A DNA stretch of 49,870 nt from an uncultured bacterium (GCA_949291545.1 CASEWB010000004.1:1-49870); one strand, 5' to 3'. Shown: positions 1 to 8,990, counted from the first letter of the stretch. Notes: generated from the letters alone by a model not told the origin. Program-made: numbers and translations.

Positions 1-102
1 ATATATGTATTTTTAAAAATATAGCTCATAAAGCATAAATTAAAAATTTAAAAAAATATAAAAATATTTAAAAAATAAATAAAAATAAAAACAGGAGGAA
101 AA
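1..102 (+). promoter_or_regulatory. AT-rich leader upstream of phage tail genes
   Basis: This stretch is almost entirely A and T, unlike everything to its right, and has no coding potential. It ends in a strong ribosome binding site, AGGAGG at 93-98, four bases before the first tail gene. I infer a promoter or UP-element region, or the end of an intergenic gap in the phage late operon. I cannot single out one -10 box because many AT hexamers qualify. Confidence 0.4.
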
Positions 103-690
103 ATGATATCAAAAATTACGATTTGTAATTTAGCTTTGGCTCAATTAGGGCAAGCTCCTATAACCTCTTTGGACCAAGACGATGAAAAAGCCCGCCGCTT
201 AAAATTGTTTTATGAACCTGTCCGTGATGAAGTTTTACGCACCCATAATTGGGCTTTTGCCGGGGCGGAAGAACCCTTAATAACGCTGGAAAGCCCGGAA
301 GAAACAGGCGGGAAGTTCTTGTATAAGTATCCGGCAGAGGCTTTATTTGTCCGCCGCGTATTTGCCCCGAACCTGCGAAGTGCGCCTTTGCCCTTTAGGG
401 AGTATTTCCGTACGGACCTGCACTGCCGGGTGCTGGAAACCTCCATCCCGGGGGCGTATGCCGCCTATACTCGGCGCATTTTAGACGAAAATTTGTTCGA
501 CCCGGCGTTCGTCAAGTCTTTTTCCTTGGCGCTGGCGTGTGATTTGGCCGTAGCGCTGACGGGGGACAGCAATTTGGCCTCCCAGCTGTTGCAAAAATAT
601 ACCCTTAGTTTGGACGAATCCCGCCGCAGCAATATGACGGAAAATTTCACCCGCGCCGCCGATTCCAGCGCGTTTACCGAGGTGCGCTAA
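103..690 (+). CDS. Phage tail tubular protein A (T7 Gp11-like)
   Basis: The 195-residue product starts MISKITICNLALAQLG and contains features typical of podovirus adaptor/tail tubular protein A: an early 'NLALAQLG..PI' segment, 'A.RLKLFYEPVRDEVLR.HNWAFA', and an aromatic-rich beta middle. In T7 the homologue Gp11 forms the ring joining portal to nozzle. The start is fixed by AGGAGG 4 nt upstream. The stop overlaps the start of the nozzle gene by one base (TAATG), so the two are translationally coupled. Family assignment is by sequence pattern and gene order. It is the first of a colinear podoviral tail module. Confidence 0.8.
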   Translation: MISKITICNLALAQLGQAPITSLDQDDEKARRLKLFYEPVRDEVLRTHNWAFAGAEEPLITLESPEETGGKFLYKYPAEALFVRRVFAPNLRSAPLPFREYFRTDLHCRVLETSIPGAYAAYTRRILDENLFDPAFVKSFSLALACDLAVALTGDSNLASQLLQKYTLSLDESRRSNMTENFTRAADSSAFTEVR

Positions 691-3299
691 TGCCTATCCA
701 TCACTTACAGCCATCATTTTCCGGTGGGGAAATCAGCCCTTCTTTACACGGCCGGGTAGACAGTTCGGCCTATGGTTCCTGGCTTAAAACCGCCCGTAAT
801 TTCTATATTCACCCTCAAGGCGGAGCCTCCAACCGCCCTGGGACTTTATTTATGGGAATGGCCAAAGACCCTACCCAGCCGTGCCGGATTATTCCCTTTG
901 TGCTGGGGGAAGAAGAAGCCTATGTGCTGGAGTTGGGGGAAGGCTACTTGAGGGTTTATACCTCCAGCGGCTGCATTTGTACTGAAAGCGGCGTGCCCTA
1001 TGAATTGCAAACCCCTTATGCGGCCGCGGATTTGCGTAACTTAAATTATACCCAGTACGACCAAACGCTTTTTTTAACCCATCCGCAGTACCCGCCCAAA
1101 CAGCTGACCCGCCTGGAACGGGGTTCTTTTGCTTTTTCCGATGTACCCATCAAGTATGGCCCGTTTATGCTGGCTAATACCGATGCTTCCAAAAAGCTCC
1201 GCGTGGTGCAATACCAAGAAACGGAAGAATCCAGCGGCGTCAGCGCGACGCTTTCCTTTCAGCCGCAGATTTATCCCAACTGGGCGGTATTGGGGTTTTT
1301 TAATGATGTATGGTTCTTTTCGGGCCCTAACTTTGGTTTTGACGTAGAACTGATGGTTTCGATGTTTAATAATATGTTTTCGTCCCAAGGGCTTAAAGCG
1401 TATTATTTGGGGGGTGTGGTGAAAATAGAATCTCCCAGTGACACCGGCGGCGATTGGAACGGCAAACAATTGGTTTTTAAGTATTATACCGATTTTTATG
1501 ACCCGCCCAATTTGGTAGTTACCCAAACCCTTAGCGGCGGGATTAATAAAGGGGAACAGACCGCTGTGGGGGAAAACCAATACCAGCTGGAAAGCGATTT
1601 TGACTGCTTTAAACCGGGGCATGTGGGCGGGCGTTTTGCCTTGACGCATAAAGTGCCCAGCCAGTCGGTTTCGGGGGTACTGGGGTATGACCAGTCCTCC
1701 TCCTACATTAAATCCGCTGGGGACTGGCAGCTGCGTACTACGGGTTCCTGGAGCGGAAAGCTGGCGCTGGAAATGTCTACGGATTTGGGGCAAACGTGGC
1801 AAACGGTCAAAACGCTTTCCCGCGAAGAAAATACAGATAACCTAAACACCTTTGGGCAGTTGGAAGACACCAATGTACTCTATTGCCTGCGCATTACCGC
1901 GCAGGAAATTGTGGGCGAAGCCGGCTATGAATTGCAGGCGGACAGCTGCCTGCAGGAAGGAATTGTGCGGGTAAGCGGGTTTATCAATGCGCGGAAAGTT
2001 GTGGCGGAGCTGGAGCGGCCTTTTGGGTCGGAAGAATGGACGGCGGACTGGGCCGAGGGGTCTTTCAGTCCGGCGGCCGGATATCCTGCGTGTGTGTTCT
2101 TTTACCAGGACCGGCTGGGTTTTGCCGGAACCAATACGGAACAACAAACTATTTGGTTTTCCAAAACAGGCGCACACGAGGATTTTGGCCATGCACGCAG
2201 TACATTGGAAGATTCCGACGCGATAAGCATTAATTTATCCGGCAAAAAATTAAATGCCATTCACTCGGTGGCGGTATCCGGCAAATTGCTAATCTTTACC
2301 GCCGGCAGCGAGTGGACGCTTAGCACCAACGGCGCTTTGACGCCCTATAATATGGTGCTGGAACAACAAAGCGAACGTGGTTCCAACCGCACCGCTCCTT
2401 TGATGGTGGGGAACAAAGCCCTTTTCGTGCAAGCGCGCGGCGGGGTGCTGCGGGATTTTTATTACGAATACACCTCGGCTTCCTATGCCAGCAATGATTT
2501 GACCCTCTACGCCAAGCATTTGTTTTTTAACCGGGAAATATGCGAAGTTTTCTACCAGCAGGAACCCGATAGCTTGATATGGTGCGTGTTGGACAACGGG
2601 GTATTGGCGGAGCTGACTTATTTGCCCGAGCAAAACGTTTGCGCCTGGACCCATCACGACACGCAGGGCAATTTTAAAAGTATTTGCACCATTCCTAACC
2701 GCGGATACGACGAACTGTGGTGTGTGGTGGAGCGGGATGGCAAGTATTTTATTGAAAGGCTTTCCCAGCGTTTGGCCAGCAAGGAGCCGCAGGAACAATT
2801 GTTTTTGGATTGTGCGGTTTCCCGCAAGAGCGAGACGGCTTTTTCCGAAATGGAGGGCCTGGCGCATTTGGAAGGGAAAGCCGTAAGCGTATTGGCCGAC
2901 GGAAGCCCGGTGGAAGGATTGGTGGTGCACGAGGGGAAAATCCAGCTGCCCCGCCCCATGAAATGCGTGCACGCCGGGTTACCTTACGAAGCGGAACTGC
3001 AAACCTTGCCGGCTGCGTTTGAAATGTCGGACGGGACCTCGCAGGACCGGCGGCGCAGAGTTGTTTCCGTAACGGTTAAAATGCTCGACAGCCGCGGCGG
3101 CAAAATTGGGACCGAGGATTCCCAGCTGGACGAAATTATCCAGCGAAGCCGCGAAAATTTCAACGAGCCCATTGCGCTTAAAACGGGCGATTATGTGCTA
3201 ACCCTCTCCGGCACACATTCGTTGGCGCCTTCGGTCATTTTTAAACAGACCGAACCGCTCCCCGTGACTTTGCTGGCTTTTATTTGCCGCATTGTCTAG
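690..3299 (+). CDS. Phage tail tubular protein B / nozzle (T7 Gp12-like)
   Basis: The 869-residue product opens with the hallmark of tail tubular protein B and phage stabilisation proteins: 'FSGGEISPSL.GR.D...Y..wl.tarNF..hpqGGasnRPGT.F'. The length fits the family (about 750-900 aa). In T7 this protein forms the nozzle through which DNA leaves. The body is beta-rich with no membrane segments. It directly follows the tail A gene with a TAATG overlap. Only an opposite-strand gene lies between it and the next phage gene, so late transcription is interrupted here. Family confidence is high; which podovirus group is unknown. Confidence 0.85.
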   Translation: MPIHHLQPSFSGGEISPSLHGRVDSSAYGSWLKTARNFYIHPQGGASNRPGTLFMGMAKDPTQPCRIIPFVLGEEEAYVLELGEGYLRVYTSSGCICTESGVPYELQTPYAAADLRNLNYTQYDQTLFLTHPQYPPKQLTRLERGSFAFSDVPIKYGPFMLANTDASKKLRVVQYQETEESSGVSATLSFQPQIYPNWAVLGFFNDVWFFSGPNFGFDVELMVSMFNNMFSSQGLKAYYLGGVVKIESPSDTGGDWNGKQLVFKYYTDFYDPPNLVVTQTLSGGINKGEQTAVGENQYQLESDFDCFKPGHVGGRFALTHKVPSQSVSGVLGYDQSSSYIKSAGDWQLRTTGSWSGKLALEMSTDLGQTWQTVKTLSREENTDNLNTFGQLEDTNVLYCLRITAQEIVGEAGYELQADSCLQEGIVRVSGFINARKVVAELERPFGSEEWTADWAEGSFSPAAGYPACVFFYQDRLGFAGTNTEQQTIWFSKTGAHEDFGHARSTLEDSDAISINLSGKKLNAIHSVAVSGKLLIFTAGSEWTLSTNGALTPYNMVLEQQSERGSNRTAPLMVGNKALFVQARGGVLRDFYYEYTSASYASNDLTLYAKHLFFNREICEVFYQQEPDSLIWCVLDNGVLAELTYLPEQNVCAWTHHDTQGNFKSICTIPNRGYDELWCVVERDGKYFIERLSQRLASKEPQEQLFLDCAVSRKSETAFSEMEGLAHLEGKAVSVLADGSPVEGLVVHEGKIQLPRPMKCVHAGLPYEAELQTLPAAFEMSDGTSQDRRRRVVSVTVKMLDSRGGKIGTEDSQLDEIIQRSRENFNEPIALKTGDYVLTLSGTHSLAPSVIFKQTEPLPVTLLAFICRIV

Positions 3300-3310
3300 C
3301 GCAAATACCC

Positions 3311-3343
3311 AAAAAAAGGGGCTCCCCCTAACGGGGAGCCCCC
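3311..3343 (-). terminator. Intrinsic terminator of the inserted minus-strand gene
   Basis: The inverted repeat GGGGCTCCCC/GGGGAGCCCC (3318-3343) is followed on the minus strand by seven T (complement of A7 at 3311-3317). On the plus strand there is no T tract, so it mainly ends the 3360-4160 gene. Confidence 0.85.
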
Positions 3344-3359
3344 AACAAAAAAACACTTA

Positions 3360-4160
3360 TTAGTTCGCCGCAGGCAGGGCCGGCGCGGCGGATTGCGGCA
3401 AGGATTCGCCGTTTTCCAGGCGCAGGCTGCGGGCCATTTGTTCGGCTTTGCTGGCGGCTTCGGTATTATCTTGGCCGGCTTGTTGCAAAACAAACGTAGC
3501 TACATAGAATACCTGCCCGTGCGGGGCGGCCAGTGCCGTCAGCCATACGGGGATTACTTCACCCCGGTTTCCAAACGCCTGCCCCGCCACAAAAGCGCCC
3601 GGCAGACCGTTGGCGGTAAAATCTTCTTGCGACAAGATTTGCAGCTTCCGGGAATTCCCAGCCGAGGCAAGCCCTTGGCGTAAATCTTCCAGCGGGTGTT
3701 CTTCGTTTACGTCAATATCGCTTTGGCGCAGAATGACGGCGGCCAGCATACTGCCGTCTTGGGTGGGCTGGTCTTTATCGGTTTTGAATATGTTTGTGTC
3801 CACCCCCAGTTTTACGTCCACGTCGTCAAATTCCATCCAGTCCGAAAAGTCCATCCCGTCAAACACTTCTAACTGGAAGCGGTACACCGGGTCCGTATAT
3901 TCCCGCGCGCCAAATACCGGGGCCGGATTTTCGGAATAGCGGGCCATCATGCCGCGGAAAGGGGATACTACTTTATAGACGCTCCAGGCCATCGTCGCAC
4001 CGATAAAAACGCCAAAAACTACCGTGCAAATGCCCGACCAAATAAGCGGCCATTTATTGCCTTCTTTTTTAAGCAACATCCAAATAATTTTAAACACCAG
4101 GAAGAATACCGCATATATAACGATAATTCCCAGCAGCAATAACAGAAGTAACCAGATCAT
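3360..4160 (-). CDS. Two-TM membrane protein with extracytoplasmic domain, inserted between phage genes
   Basis: The 266-residue product begins with a very hydrophobic helix (residues 1-30), a basic loop, and a second helix at about 38-60. A roughly 200-residue soluble domain follows, so this domain probably lies outside the cytoplasm. Its alternating pattern ('SMLAAVILRQSD', 'LEDLRQGLAS', 'NGLPGAFVAGQAF', 'FYVATFVLQQ', 'AEQMARSLRL') resembles Mog1/PsbP-like folds, but this is only an impression. A Shine-Dalgarno AGGAG precedes the ATG, a TATAAT (minus strand, 4194-4199) lies about 34 nt upstream, and its own terminator follows. Lying antisense within a phage tail operon as a self-contained unit, it looks like a moron or cargo gene. 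Function unknown. Confidence 0.75.
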   Translation of the reverse strand: MIWLLLLLLLGIIVIYAVFFLVFKIIWMLLKKEGNKWPLIWSGICTVVFGVFIGATMAWSVYKVVSPFRGMMARYSENPAPVFGAREYTDPVYRFQLEVFDGMDFSDWMEFDDVDVKLGVDTNIFKTDKDQPTQDGSMLAAVILRQSDIDVNEEHPLEDLRQGLASAGNSRKLQILSQEDFTANGLPGAFVAGQAFGNRGEVIPVWLTALAAPHGQVFYVATFVLQQAGQDNTEAASKAEQMARSLRLENGESLPQSAAPALPAAN

Positions 4161-4193
4161 TCCATTTCTCCTTTTTTAAAATTAGATCTACTT

Positions 4194-4199
4194 ATTATA
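4194..4199 (-). promoter_or_regulatory. -10 box for the inserted membrane-protein gene
   Basis: A perfect TATAAT on the minus strand lies upstream of the RBS of the 3360-4160 gene. No good -35 is seen at 17 bp (CGTGAT). The same AT stretch could drive the plus-strand gene at 4207, whose ATG follows 6 nt after TTATAA (4195-4200). Confidence 0.45.
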
Positions 4200-4206
4200 A
4201 CTTTTT

Positions 4207-4680
4207 ATGGAGCAACATCACGCTGTTTTATTGCGGCCGGCCCAACCGGCCGACTGCGCCGCCTTGGCGGCGGCCCTGCGCCCGGCAGACCGGGCGGAAT
4301 TGGCCGCTTCCCACCCGGGGCAATGCCCGGCGGATTTGTTGCTGGATTTTATCCACCGTTCCTGTTGCGCTTTTACTTTGCTTTACAACGGGCAGCCGGC
4401 GGCCCTGTTTGGCTTGGCGGCGGAAAACCTGCTGGGCAGCCGCGCCTGCGTATGGCTGCTTACCGCCCGCGCGGTGGAACGCATACCCAAAACCTTTCTG
4501 CGCGTGGCCCGGCGGTTTATAGCCGCCGCGCTGAACCAATACCCGGAACTTTACAATTTCACCGACGAACGATACACAGCCGCCCTGCGTTTTGTTTGCC
4601 GGTTGGGCGGAACTTTTGACGGAACTTTCCGGCAGACGGAACCCGCCCGCTTTTTACGTTTCACCTTCAGGAGGAAATAA
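4207..4680 (+). CDS. Phage Gp13-family protein (GNAT-like, internal virion protein A-like)
   Basis: The 157-residue product has the podoviral Gp13/DUF2833 pattern: 'LRPAQPADCAALAAALRPADRAELAA', then 'LLDFIHRS' and 'ALFGLAAE'. The family resembles GNAT acetyltransferases; in T7 Gp13 is needed for correct virion internal-protein content. Its place after tail B and before the Gp14-like gene matches T7 order. No Shine-Dalgarno sequence precedes the ATG; TTATAA ends 6 nt upstream, so it may start on a leaderless message after the interrupting minus-strand gene. The sequence is GC-rich and Ala/Arg-rich. An active acetyl-CoA site was not established. Confidence 0.65.
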   Translation: MEQHHAVLLRPAQPADCAALAAALRPADRAELAASHPGQCPADLLLDFIHRSCCAFTLLYNGQPAALFGLAAENLLGSRACVWLLTARAVERIPKTFLRVARRFIAAALNQYPELYNFTDERYTAALRFVCRLGGTFDGTFRQTEPARFLRFTFRRK

Positions 4681-4681
4681 T

Positions 4682-5167
4682 ATGGGAGGAGTCTTTAAAG
4701 CTGGCGGACAAGTTGTATCTTCGGCCGCCTCGCTGTTAGGAAACCGCAAATCCGAAACGGATTATTACAACTCGTTGGCCCGTGATGCAGACCGCCAGGC
4801 CGATTACACTGCTGCCGCCGCACAGCGCCAGGCAACCTATTTATTTAAATCGGCGGTAGACCAAGGGCAGGAGCTCTATCAAAACTACCGCCAGACCACT
4901 GGCACGCAAAAAGCCTCTTTGGCGGCTTCCGGCCTGACGGGCAGTTCCGCCACAGTGCAGACCTTGCTTAAAAACAGCCGGTTTAATGCTTTGATGGACC
5001 AGGAATCGCTCCAGGAATCCCTGCAAGATGCTTTGTATGAAAATAACTTGGCTGCCGCCGAACGTATTTATAGTTTAACGCAAACGGCGTCGCAATACCG
5101 CAGTGCCGCCAAAAACAGCAGTTCGTGGTGGAAACTGGGAAGCAGCTTTTTGAACTTGTTTAACTAG
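4682..5167 (+). CDS. Phage internal virion protein (T7 Gp14-like)
   Basis: The 161-residue product (MGGVFKAGGQVV...) is Ala/Gln/Ser-rich and helical, with an N-terminal 'AGGQVVSSAASLLG' segment and a central 'A.ASGLTGSS.TVQTLL' motif. Similar motifs occur in podoviral internal core or ejection proteins, which enter the cell envelope ahead of the genome. The start at 4682 is set by AGGAGG at 4669-4674; an in-frame upstream ATG at 4592 lies inside the Gp13-like gene and lacks a ribosome site. Position between the Gp13-like and large internal protein genes supports the call. Assignment rests on size, composition and order. Confidence 0.6.
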   Translation: MGGVFKAGGQVVSSAASLLGNRKSETDYYNSLARDADRQADYTAAAAQRQATYLFKSAVDQGQELYQNYRQTTGTQKASLAASGLTGSSATVQTLLKNSRFNALMDQESLQESLQDALYENNLAAAERIYSLTQTASQYRSAAKNSSSWWKLGSSFLNLFN

Positions 5168-5175
5168 GAGAAATC

Positions 5176-6609
5176 ATGCCTACTATTCCAATTTACCAAC
5201 GCCAGCAGCGTTATACTGCCCCCCGTGTGGATACGTCTGCTCCGTCTCCGGCTCGTTTGCCAAAAGCGTATGAAAATTCCCTCCAGCAGATAAGTGCATT
5301 TACCCAAAGTGCCCTGCCTTTGTTGGATACGCCTTTAAACAAAGCGCCTGCAAAACAGGAAGCTAATCCGCCCCAGCGTTTGGCGCCGCAAGATGTTTTA
5401 AAAGAGGAAAGCGGGGAACAAGACGCCGCCGCGCTGGAAGCGAACGCCGACCGGGAAGTATATTTGCGGGCGGAATTAATGCAATCCGTGCGTGAAACGG
5501 CCGCTCAAAACGGAGCGGTGCAAACGCGCGATTTGGACGCTTTTGCAGAATCTCATTTTAGCCCGGCCCAAGGCGATACGCCCGCCACGCGCGATTATCT
5601 CTTGCTGCGTCATACCGCCCAGCAGGAAGCGCAGTCTGCCCGTCGCCAACAGCGAATGCAGCTGGCCGCCCAGGAAGAAAATTTACTGCGCCAAGTGGGG
5701 GCGTCGGCTTCTTCTGCCCAAGCCTTGGAAGCGTATTTCGCCCAACAGCTGCCAGCTTATGAACAACGCTTAAGGCGGGAGGGAGCCTCGAAAGACGCCA
5801 TTCAAAAGATGGCCGCTTCTTTGCGGGCGGATACGGCCGCCCAGTGCGTGCGGAGGTCGTTGGCGGTTGGTGAAGCCGGCCAGGCACAAGAATTTTTGGC
5901 AAAGTATGCTTCCCAAATGACGCCGTCCCAACAGCAGGAATGTGCGCAAAAAATTCTGTATTCGGCGGCGGACAGCCAGGCCCGGCAAGTATGGGAGCAA
6001 TCAGCCCTGGAGCCTGAAAATAATTCCCTGCAAAAGCGCGAGCAATGGGCCCAAAAGCAACTGGCCGACCCTGCCCACCCCACTTTTTCCGCCGCGGCCC
6101 AACAGCGTATTTCCGCCCTGCGGGCCGCCGAGCAAACCCGCGTGCACGATAATCAGGCAAAAGTATATCGCGCAGTGCTGGGGGCCGAGAAGGAAGACGA
6201 AGCCCAGCGGGTGCTTAACAGCCAGCAAGTGCTTGAGCCGGAAGAATTGTCAATCCTGCACCGCGCCGTAGGGGAAGTGTTCACCCGCCCACAGCGCTGT
6301 GCAAAGCCGGAGGAATTTAATCAATTATATTTTTCCGCTGACGAAAAATCCGCCGCCCGCGCCTACGAAAAAGGCCATATTTCGGCGCGAGATTACTGCT
6401 TGCTGCAGGCCGTTTGCCACTCCCGCCAAGCCGGGCAGGACGATGCGAACACGCGTTTGTTGTGCAATGGAATTGCCCGGTGGGGAAAACAAAAAGAATT
6501 ACCGGAAAAAGACGTGCAAGAGATTACCTATGCTGTTCTTTCTTCCGCCGCGGGGACGGAGGAACCGTCCAGCGCGTGGAAACGTGTAAAAGCACTGTTT
6601 GATTTGTAG
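5176..6609 (+). CDS. Phage internal virion/ejection protein (T7 Gp15-position)
   Basis: The 477-residue product is extremely Gln/Ala-rich and almost wholly helical, with no membrane helix. The N-terminal 80 residues are Pro-rich and probably disordered ('YQRQQRYTAPRVDTSAPSPARLP'); long coiled or repeat-like helices follow. Composition and place match the larger internal core proteins of podoviruses (Gp15 and Gp16), but it is shorter than T7 Gp15 and no transglycosylase motif is visible. AGGAG lies 6 nt before the ATG. No separate Gp16-like giant protein follows: the next gene is the fibre. Function inferred from context. Confidence 0.55.
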   Translation: MPTIPIYQRQQRYTAPRVDTSAPSPARLPKAYENSLQQISAFTQSALPLLDTPLNKAPAKQEANPPQRLAPQDVLKEESGEQDAAALEANADREVYLRAELMQSVRETAAQNGAVQTRDLDAFAESHFSPAQGDTPATRDYLLLRHTAQQEAQSARRQQRMQLAAQEENLLRQVGASASSAQALEAYFAQQLPAYEQRLRREGASKDAIQKMAASLRADTAAQCVRRSLAVGEAGQAQEFLAKYASQMTPSQQQECAQKILYSAADSQARQVWEQSALEPENNSLQKREQWAQKQLADPAHPTFSAAAQQRISALRAAEQTRVHDNQAKVYRAVLGAEKEDEAQRVLNSQQVLEPEELSILHRAVGEVFTRPQRCAKPEEFNQLYFSADEKSAARAYEKGHISARDYCLLQAVCHSRQAGQDDANTRLLCNGIARWGKQKELPEKDVQEITYAVLSSAAGTEEPSSAWKRVKALFDL

Positions 6610-6619
6610 GAGAATAAAA

Positions 6620-8041
6620 ATGACTGTTTCAATGCAAATTACCAAACGAATTTATCAGGGGAACGGCGTTACCACCCAGTGGGACGTGGATTTTCCGGTC
6701 CTGTCGGCGGAAGATGTAAAAGTGTATGTTACTTCCCCTCAGGGCGTGGAGGAGGAAGTAACGTCGGGATATACGTTTGATTTATTGAGCCATACCCTAA
6801 CGTATCCTACCGAAGAAAGCGGCAAAACACCGTTGCCGCAAGGGTGGAGCCTTACCTTGCTGCGCCAAACCCCGTTTACCCAAGAAATTGATTTAATCCG
6901 CCAAGGGGAATTAGATGCGGAAGTATTGGAAGAAGGATACGACAAACTGACTTTGCTGGTACAGGAATTAAATGAAAAAGCACAGCGGAGTATTCGCTAC
7001 CCGGTGTCTACGCAGGAAAGCAATATGGAAGCAGAGCAGTTTTTTAATAACATTCAATCCGTAAAGCAAACGGCGCAGGAGGCGGCTTCCCAGGCGCAGG
7101 ATTTTGCTTCCCAAGCGCAAACGGCGGCCGCGTCCGCCCAAACGGAGCAAGAACAAGCGGCCGGCTGGATGCAGCAGGCGCAAAGCGCGGCGGAAAAATC
7201 TTCCCAGGTGCAAGCGGCGGCCGAATCCGCCCAACTGGCAGCTGAAACCGCCCAAACCGCGGCGGAAAGTGCCCAGGACTTAGCCCAAACCGCCCAAACG
7301 CAGGCGGAGGGGGCGGCTTCCTCGGCTGTTGCTGCGTCGGCGGAAGCAAAAAGTTCCGCCCTTTTGGCGCAAAAGTGGGCGGTTTATACGGACGCCGCCG
7401 TGGAGGACGGCGCCTATTCCGCCAAATATTATGCCCAACAGGCGGCTTCCAGCGCATCGGCGTCGGGGAGTGCCCAAACGGCCGCCCAAGCCGCACAGAC
7501 GGTGGCGGAGGAAGCCCATACGCAAGCAGAAGCCAGTGCTGCTGCGGCGGCCCATTCGGCCGAGTCCGCCAGCCAAAGTGCCCAAACCTGCCAGAATTTG
7601 GTAGACACTTTGGGCAACCCTGCCAAGCAGGATTTGTCTAACGTAACAAGCATTTCCGCTTCGTCTGCCGTCCAGACGGCCCTCGACGCCAAGGCCGCGG
7701 TGGACCTTTCCAACGTCAGCTGGGAAGACGTCACTCCTACGGTGGCGTTTTTGCAAAAAGGGTTTAAAGTCTGTTTGCCCGATTTGTCCAACGGATATAT
7801 AGACATAGCCGAAAACACTCCCTACACCTGCCCGCAAGACGGTTGGGTATGGACGCAGGGCTACTTTACCTACGCGGGCGGCCAGATCATTACCGCCAGC
7901 GTGAACGATAACGCTCTGCCCAATATCGGGTATAACGCTTCCAGTACTTATAACTTTGACAGTCCGCAGTGGTTCCCGGTAGCCAAGGGGGACGTATGGT
8001 TGTGCAACCGCGCCAGCCGATTTTATGGATTGAGAGGATAA
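6620..8041 (+). CDS. Phage tail fibre with T7 Gp17-like N-terminus
   Basis: The 473-residue product starts MTVSMQITKRIYQGNGVTTQ; this 'Y.GnG.tt.w.v.FP.l...dv.V...' N-terminal domain (about 1-130) is the tail-attachment domain of T7-type fibres. Residues about 150-345 are a long Ala/Gln/Ser-rich trimeric coiled-coil shaft built of degenerate 'AQTAAESAQ' repeats. The C-terminus (about 360-473) is aromatic and beta-like and should be the receptor-binding tip. AGGAG at 6608-6612 selects ATG 6620; the in-frame position at 6599 overlaps the previous gene. The tip should determine host surface specificity. Confidence 0.8.
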   Translation: MTVSMQITKRIYQGNGVTTQWDVDFPVLSAEDVKVYVTSPQGVEEEVTSGYTFDLLSHTLTYPTEESGKTPLPQGWSLTLLRQTPFTQEIDLIRQGELDAEVLEEGYDKLTLLVQELNEKAQRSIRYPVSTQESNMEAEQFFNNIQSVKQTAQEAASQAQDFASQAQTAAASAQTEQEQAAGWMQQAQSAAEKSSQVQAAAESAQLAAETAQTAAESAQDLAQTAQTQAEGAASSAVAASAEAKSSALLAQKWAVYTDAAVEDGAYSAKYYAQQAASSASASGSAQTAAQAAQTVAEEAHTQAEASAAAAAHSAESASQSAQTCQNLVDTLGNPAKQDLSNVTSISASSAVQTALDAKAAVDLSNVSWEDVTPTVAFLQKGFKVCLPDLSNGYIDIAENTPYTCPQDGWVWTQGYFTYAGGQIITASVNDNALPNIGYNASSTYNFDSPQWFPVAKGDVWLCNRASRFYGLRG

Positions 8042-8045
8042 ACGT

Positions 8046-8366
8046 ATGTTTGTTAAACAGAAAAACAGTTATGTCGTAAATGAATGGAAAGATACCGCCC
8101 CAAACCGCGCGCGGGTGCAGGCGTGGGGGCTGGAGGTTTATTCGGGGGAAACGGAACCCGGGCCCGACGGGTTGTTGTATGTAAAAGGCTATGCCCCGGC
8201 GCCGGCGGAACCCACCGCGCTGGAGCGTGTGCAAACGCAGGAGGCGCAAACGGGCCTGACGCGTGCGGTGCGGGAACTCGTGCTGGCGGAAAACTCCGGC
8301 GTGAGCGATTATGTAAAAGAATTGGCGCAAGAACTGGAAACTTGGGCCGCCGTCCTGCGGGAGTAA
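8046..8366 (+). CDS. Small phage protein after tail fibre (possible fibre assembly/chaperone)
   Basis: The 106-residue soluble protein begins MFVKQKNSYVVNEW, has a Pro-rich middle ('APAPAEPT') and a helical acidic C-terminus ending 'ETWAAVLRE'. It is 4 nt behind the fibre gene with AGAGGA as ribosome site. Small proteins in this position are often fibre assembly factors, but I see no diagnostic motif. No membrane segment or signal peptide is present. Confidence 0.5.
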   Translation: MFVKQKNSYVVNEWKDTAPNRARVQAWGLEVYSGETEPGPDGLLYVKGYAPAPAEPTALERVQTQEAQTGLTRAVRELVLAENSGVSDYVKELAQELETWAAVLRE

Positions 8367-8369
8367 CGT

Positions 8370-8600
8370 ATGAATACGGAAAAAATCCACCATTGGATTT
8401 ATCTGATTGGGGTGGCGTGTGCCGTACTGTTTTGGTGCTTTACCATGTACGGCTTGCCGCCGCGGGTGGATAAGCTGGAAGAACGCGTGCGCGAGCACGA
8501 CCGGAAATTAGCCGAAAGTACCGTGAAAATAGACATTATTTTAGACGATGTGAAAACCATCAAAACGCATATTTTGGGTTTTCACGGGAGGGTGGACTAA
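8370..8600 (+). CDS. Single-TM coiled-coil phage membrane protein (lysis cassette)
   Basis: The 76-residue product has a membrane helix at about 9-29 followed by a charged amphipathic helix ('VDKLEERVREHDRKLAESTVKIDIILDD'). This resembles XhlA-type haemolysin or holin-associated proteins with the order of helices reversed. It starts 4 nt after the preceding stop and overlaps the endolysin start (TAATG), so it belongs to the lysis cassette. It could assist the holin or anchor the lysin. Biochemical role inferred. Confidence 0.55.
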   Translation: MNTEKIHHWIYLIGVACAVLFWCFTMYGLPPRVDKLEERVREHDRKLAESTVKIDIILDDVKTIKTHILGFHGRVD

Positions 8601-8989
8601 TGCCGGTATTTTCCAAAACCAGTAAAGCCCGCTTGCAAACCTGCCACCCGGATATTGCGGCCGTCTGCCGCGAGCTTATCAAACAGTACGATTTTGCCGT
8701 GCTTTGCGGGCATCGTACAAAGGCCGAACAAAACGATGCCTTTAAACGCGGTACCAGCCGTTTGGTTTATCCGCAAAGTGCACATAATAAAATCCCCAGC
8801 CACGCGGTGGATATTGCCCCGTATCCGATAGACTGGAACAATTTGATGCGCTTTCGCGAAATGTGGCACCGTTTTGACGCGTTAGCCCAACTCATGTACG
8901 AACGCGGAGAAATTGAAAGCCGTTTTGAATGGGGCGGGGAATGGAATACACTCAAGGATTACCCGCACATAGAAATAAAGGAGGAATAA
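8600..8989 (+). CDS. Phage endolysin, M15-family peptidoglycan peptidase
   Basis: The 129-residue product has the VanY/M15 pattern: 'L..cHPDIAAVCREL', 'GHRTKAEQNDAF..G.S', the zinc motif SHAVDIAP (His and Asp ligands at about residues 75-79), and a late 'DYPHIEI' supplying the second His. Such phage enzymes cut the L-Ala-D-Glu or D-Ala peptide bond of peptidoglycan to release progeny. It has no signal peptide, so it needs the neighbouring holin-like proteins to reach the wall. The start overlaps the previous stop (TAATG). Confidence 0.85.
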   Translation: MPVFSKTSKARLQTCHPDIAAVCRELIKQYDFAVLCGHRTKAEQNDAFKRGTSRLVYPQSAHNKIPSHAVDIAPYPIDWNNLMRFREMWHRFDALAQLMYERGEIESRFEWGGEWNTLKDYPHIEIKEE

Positions 8990-8990
8990 T

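Noticed and set aside
1074..1802. 242-codon frame antisense to the tail B gene
   Set aside because: No ribosome site, no family features, and the sense strand encodes a clear phage protein.
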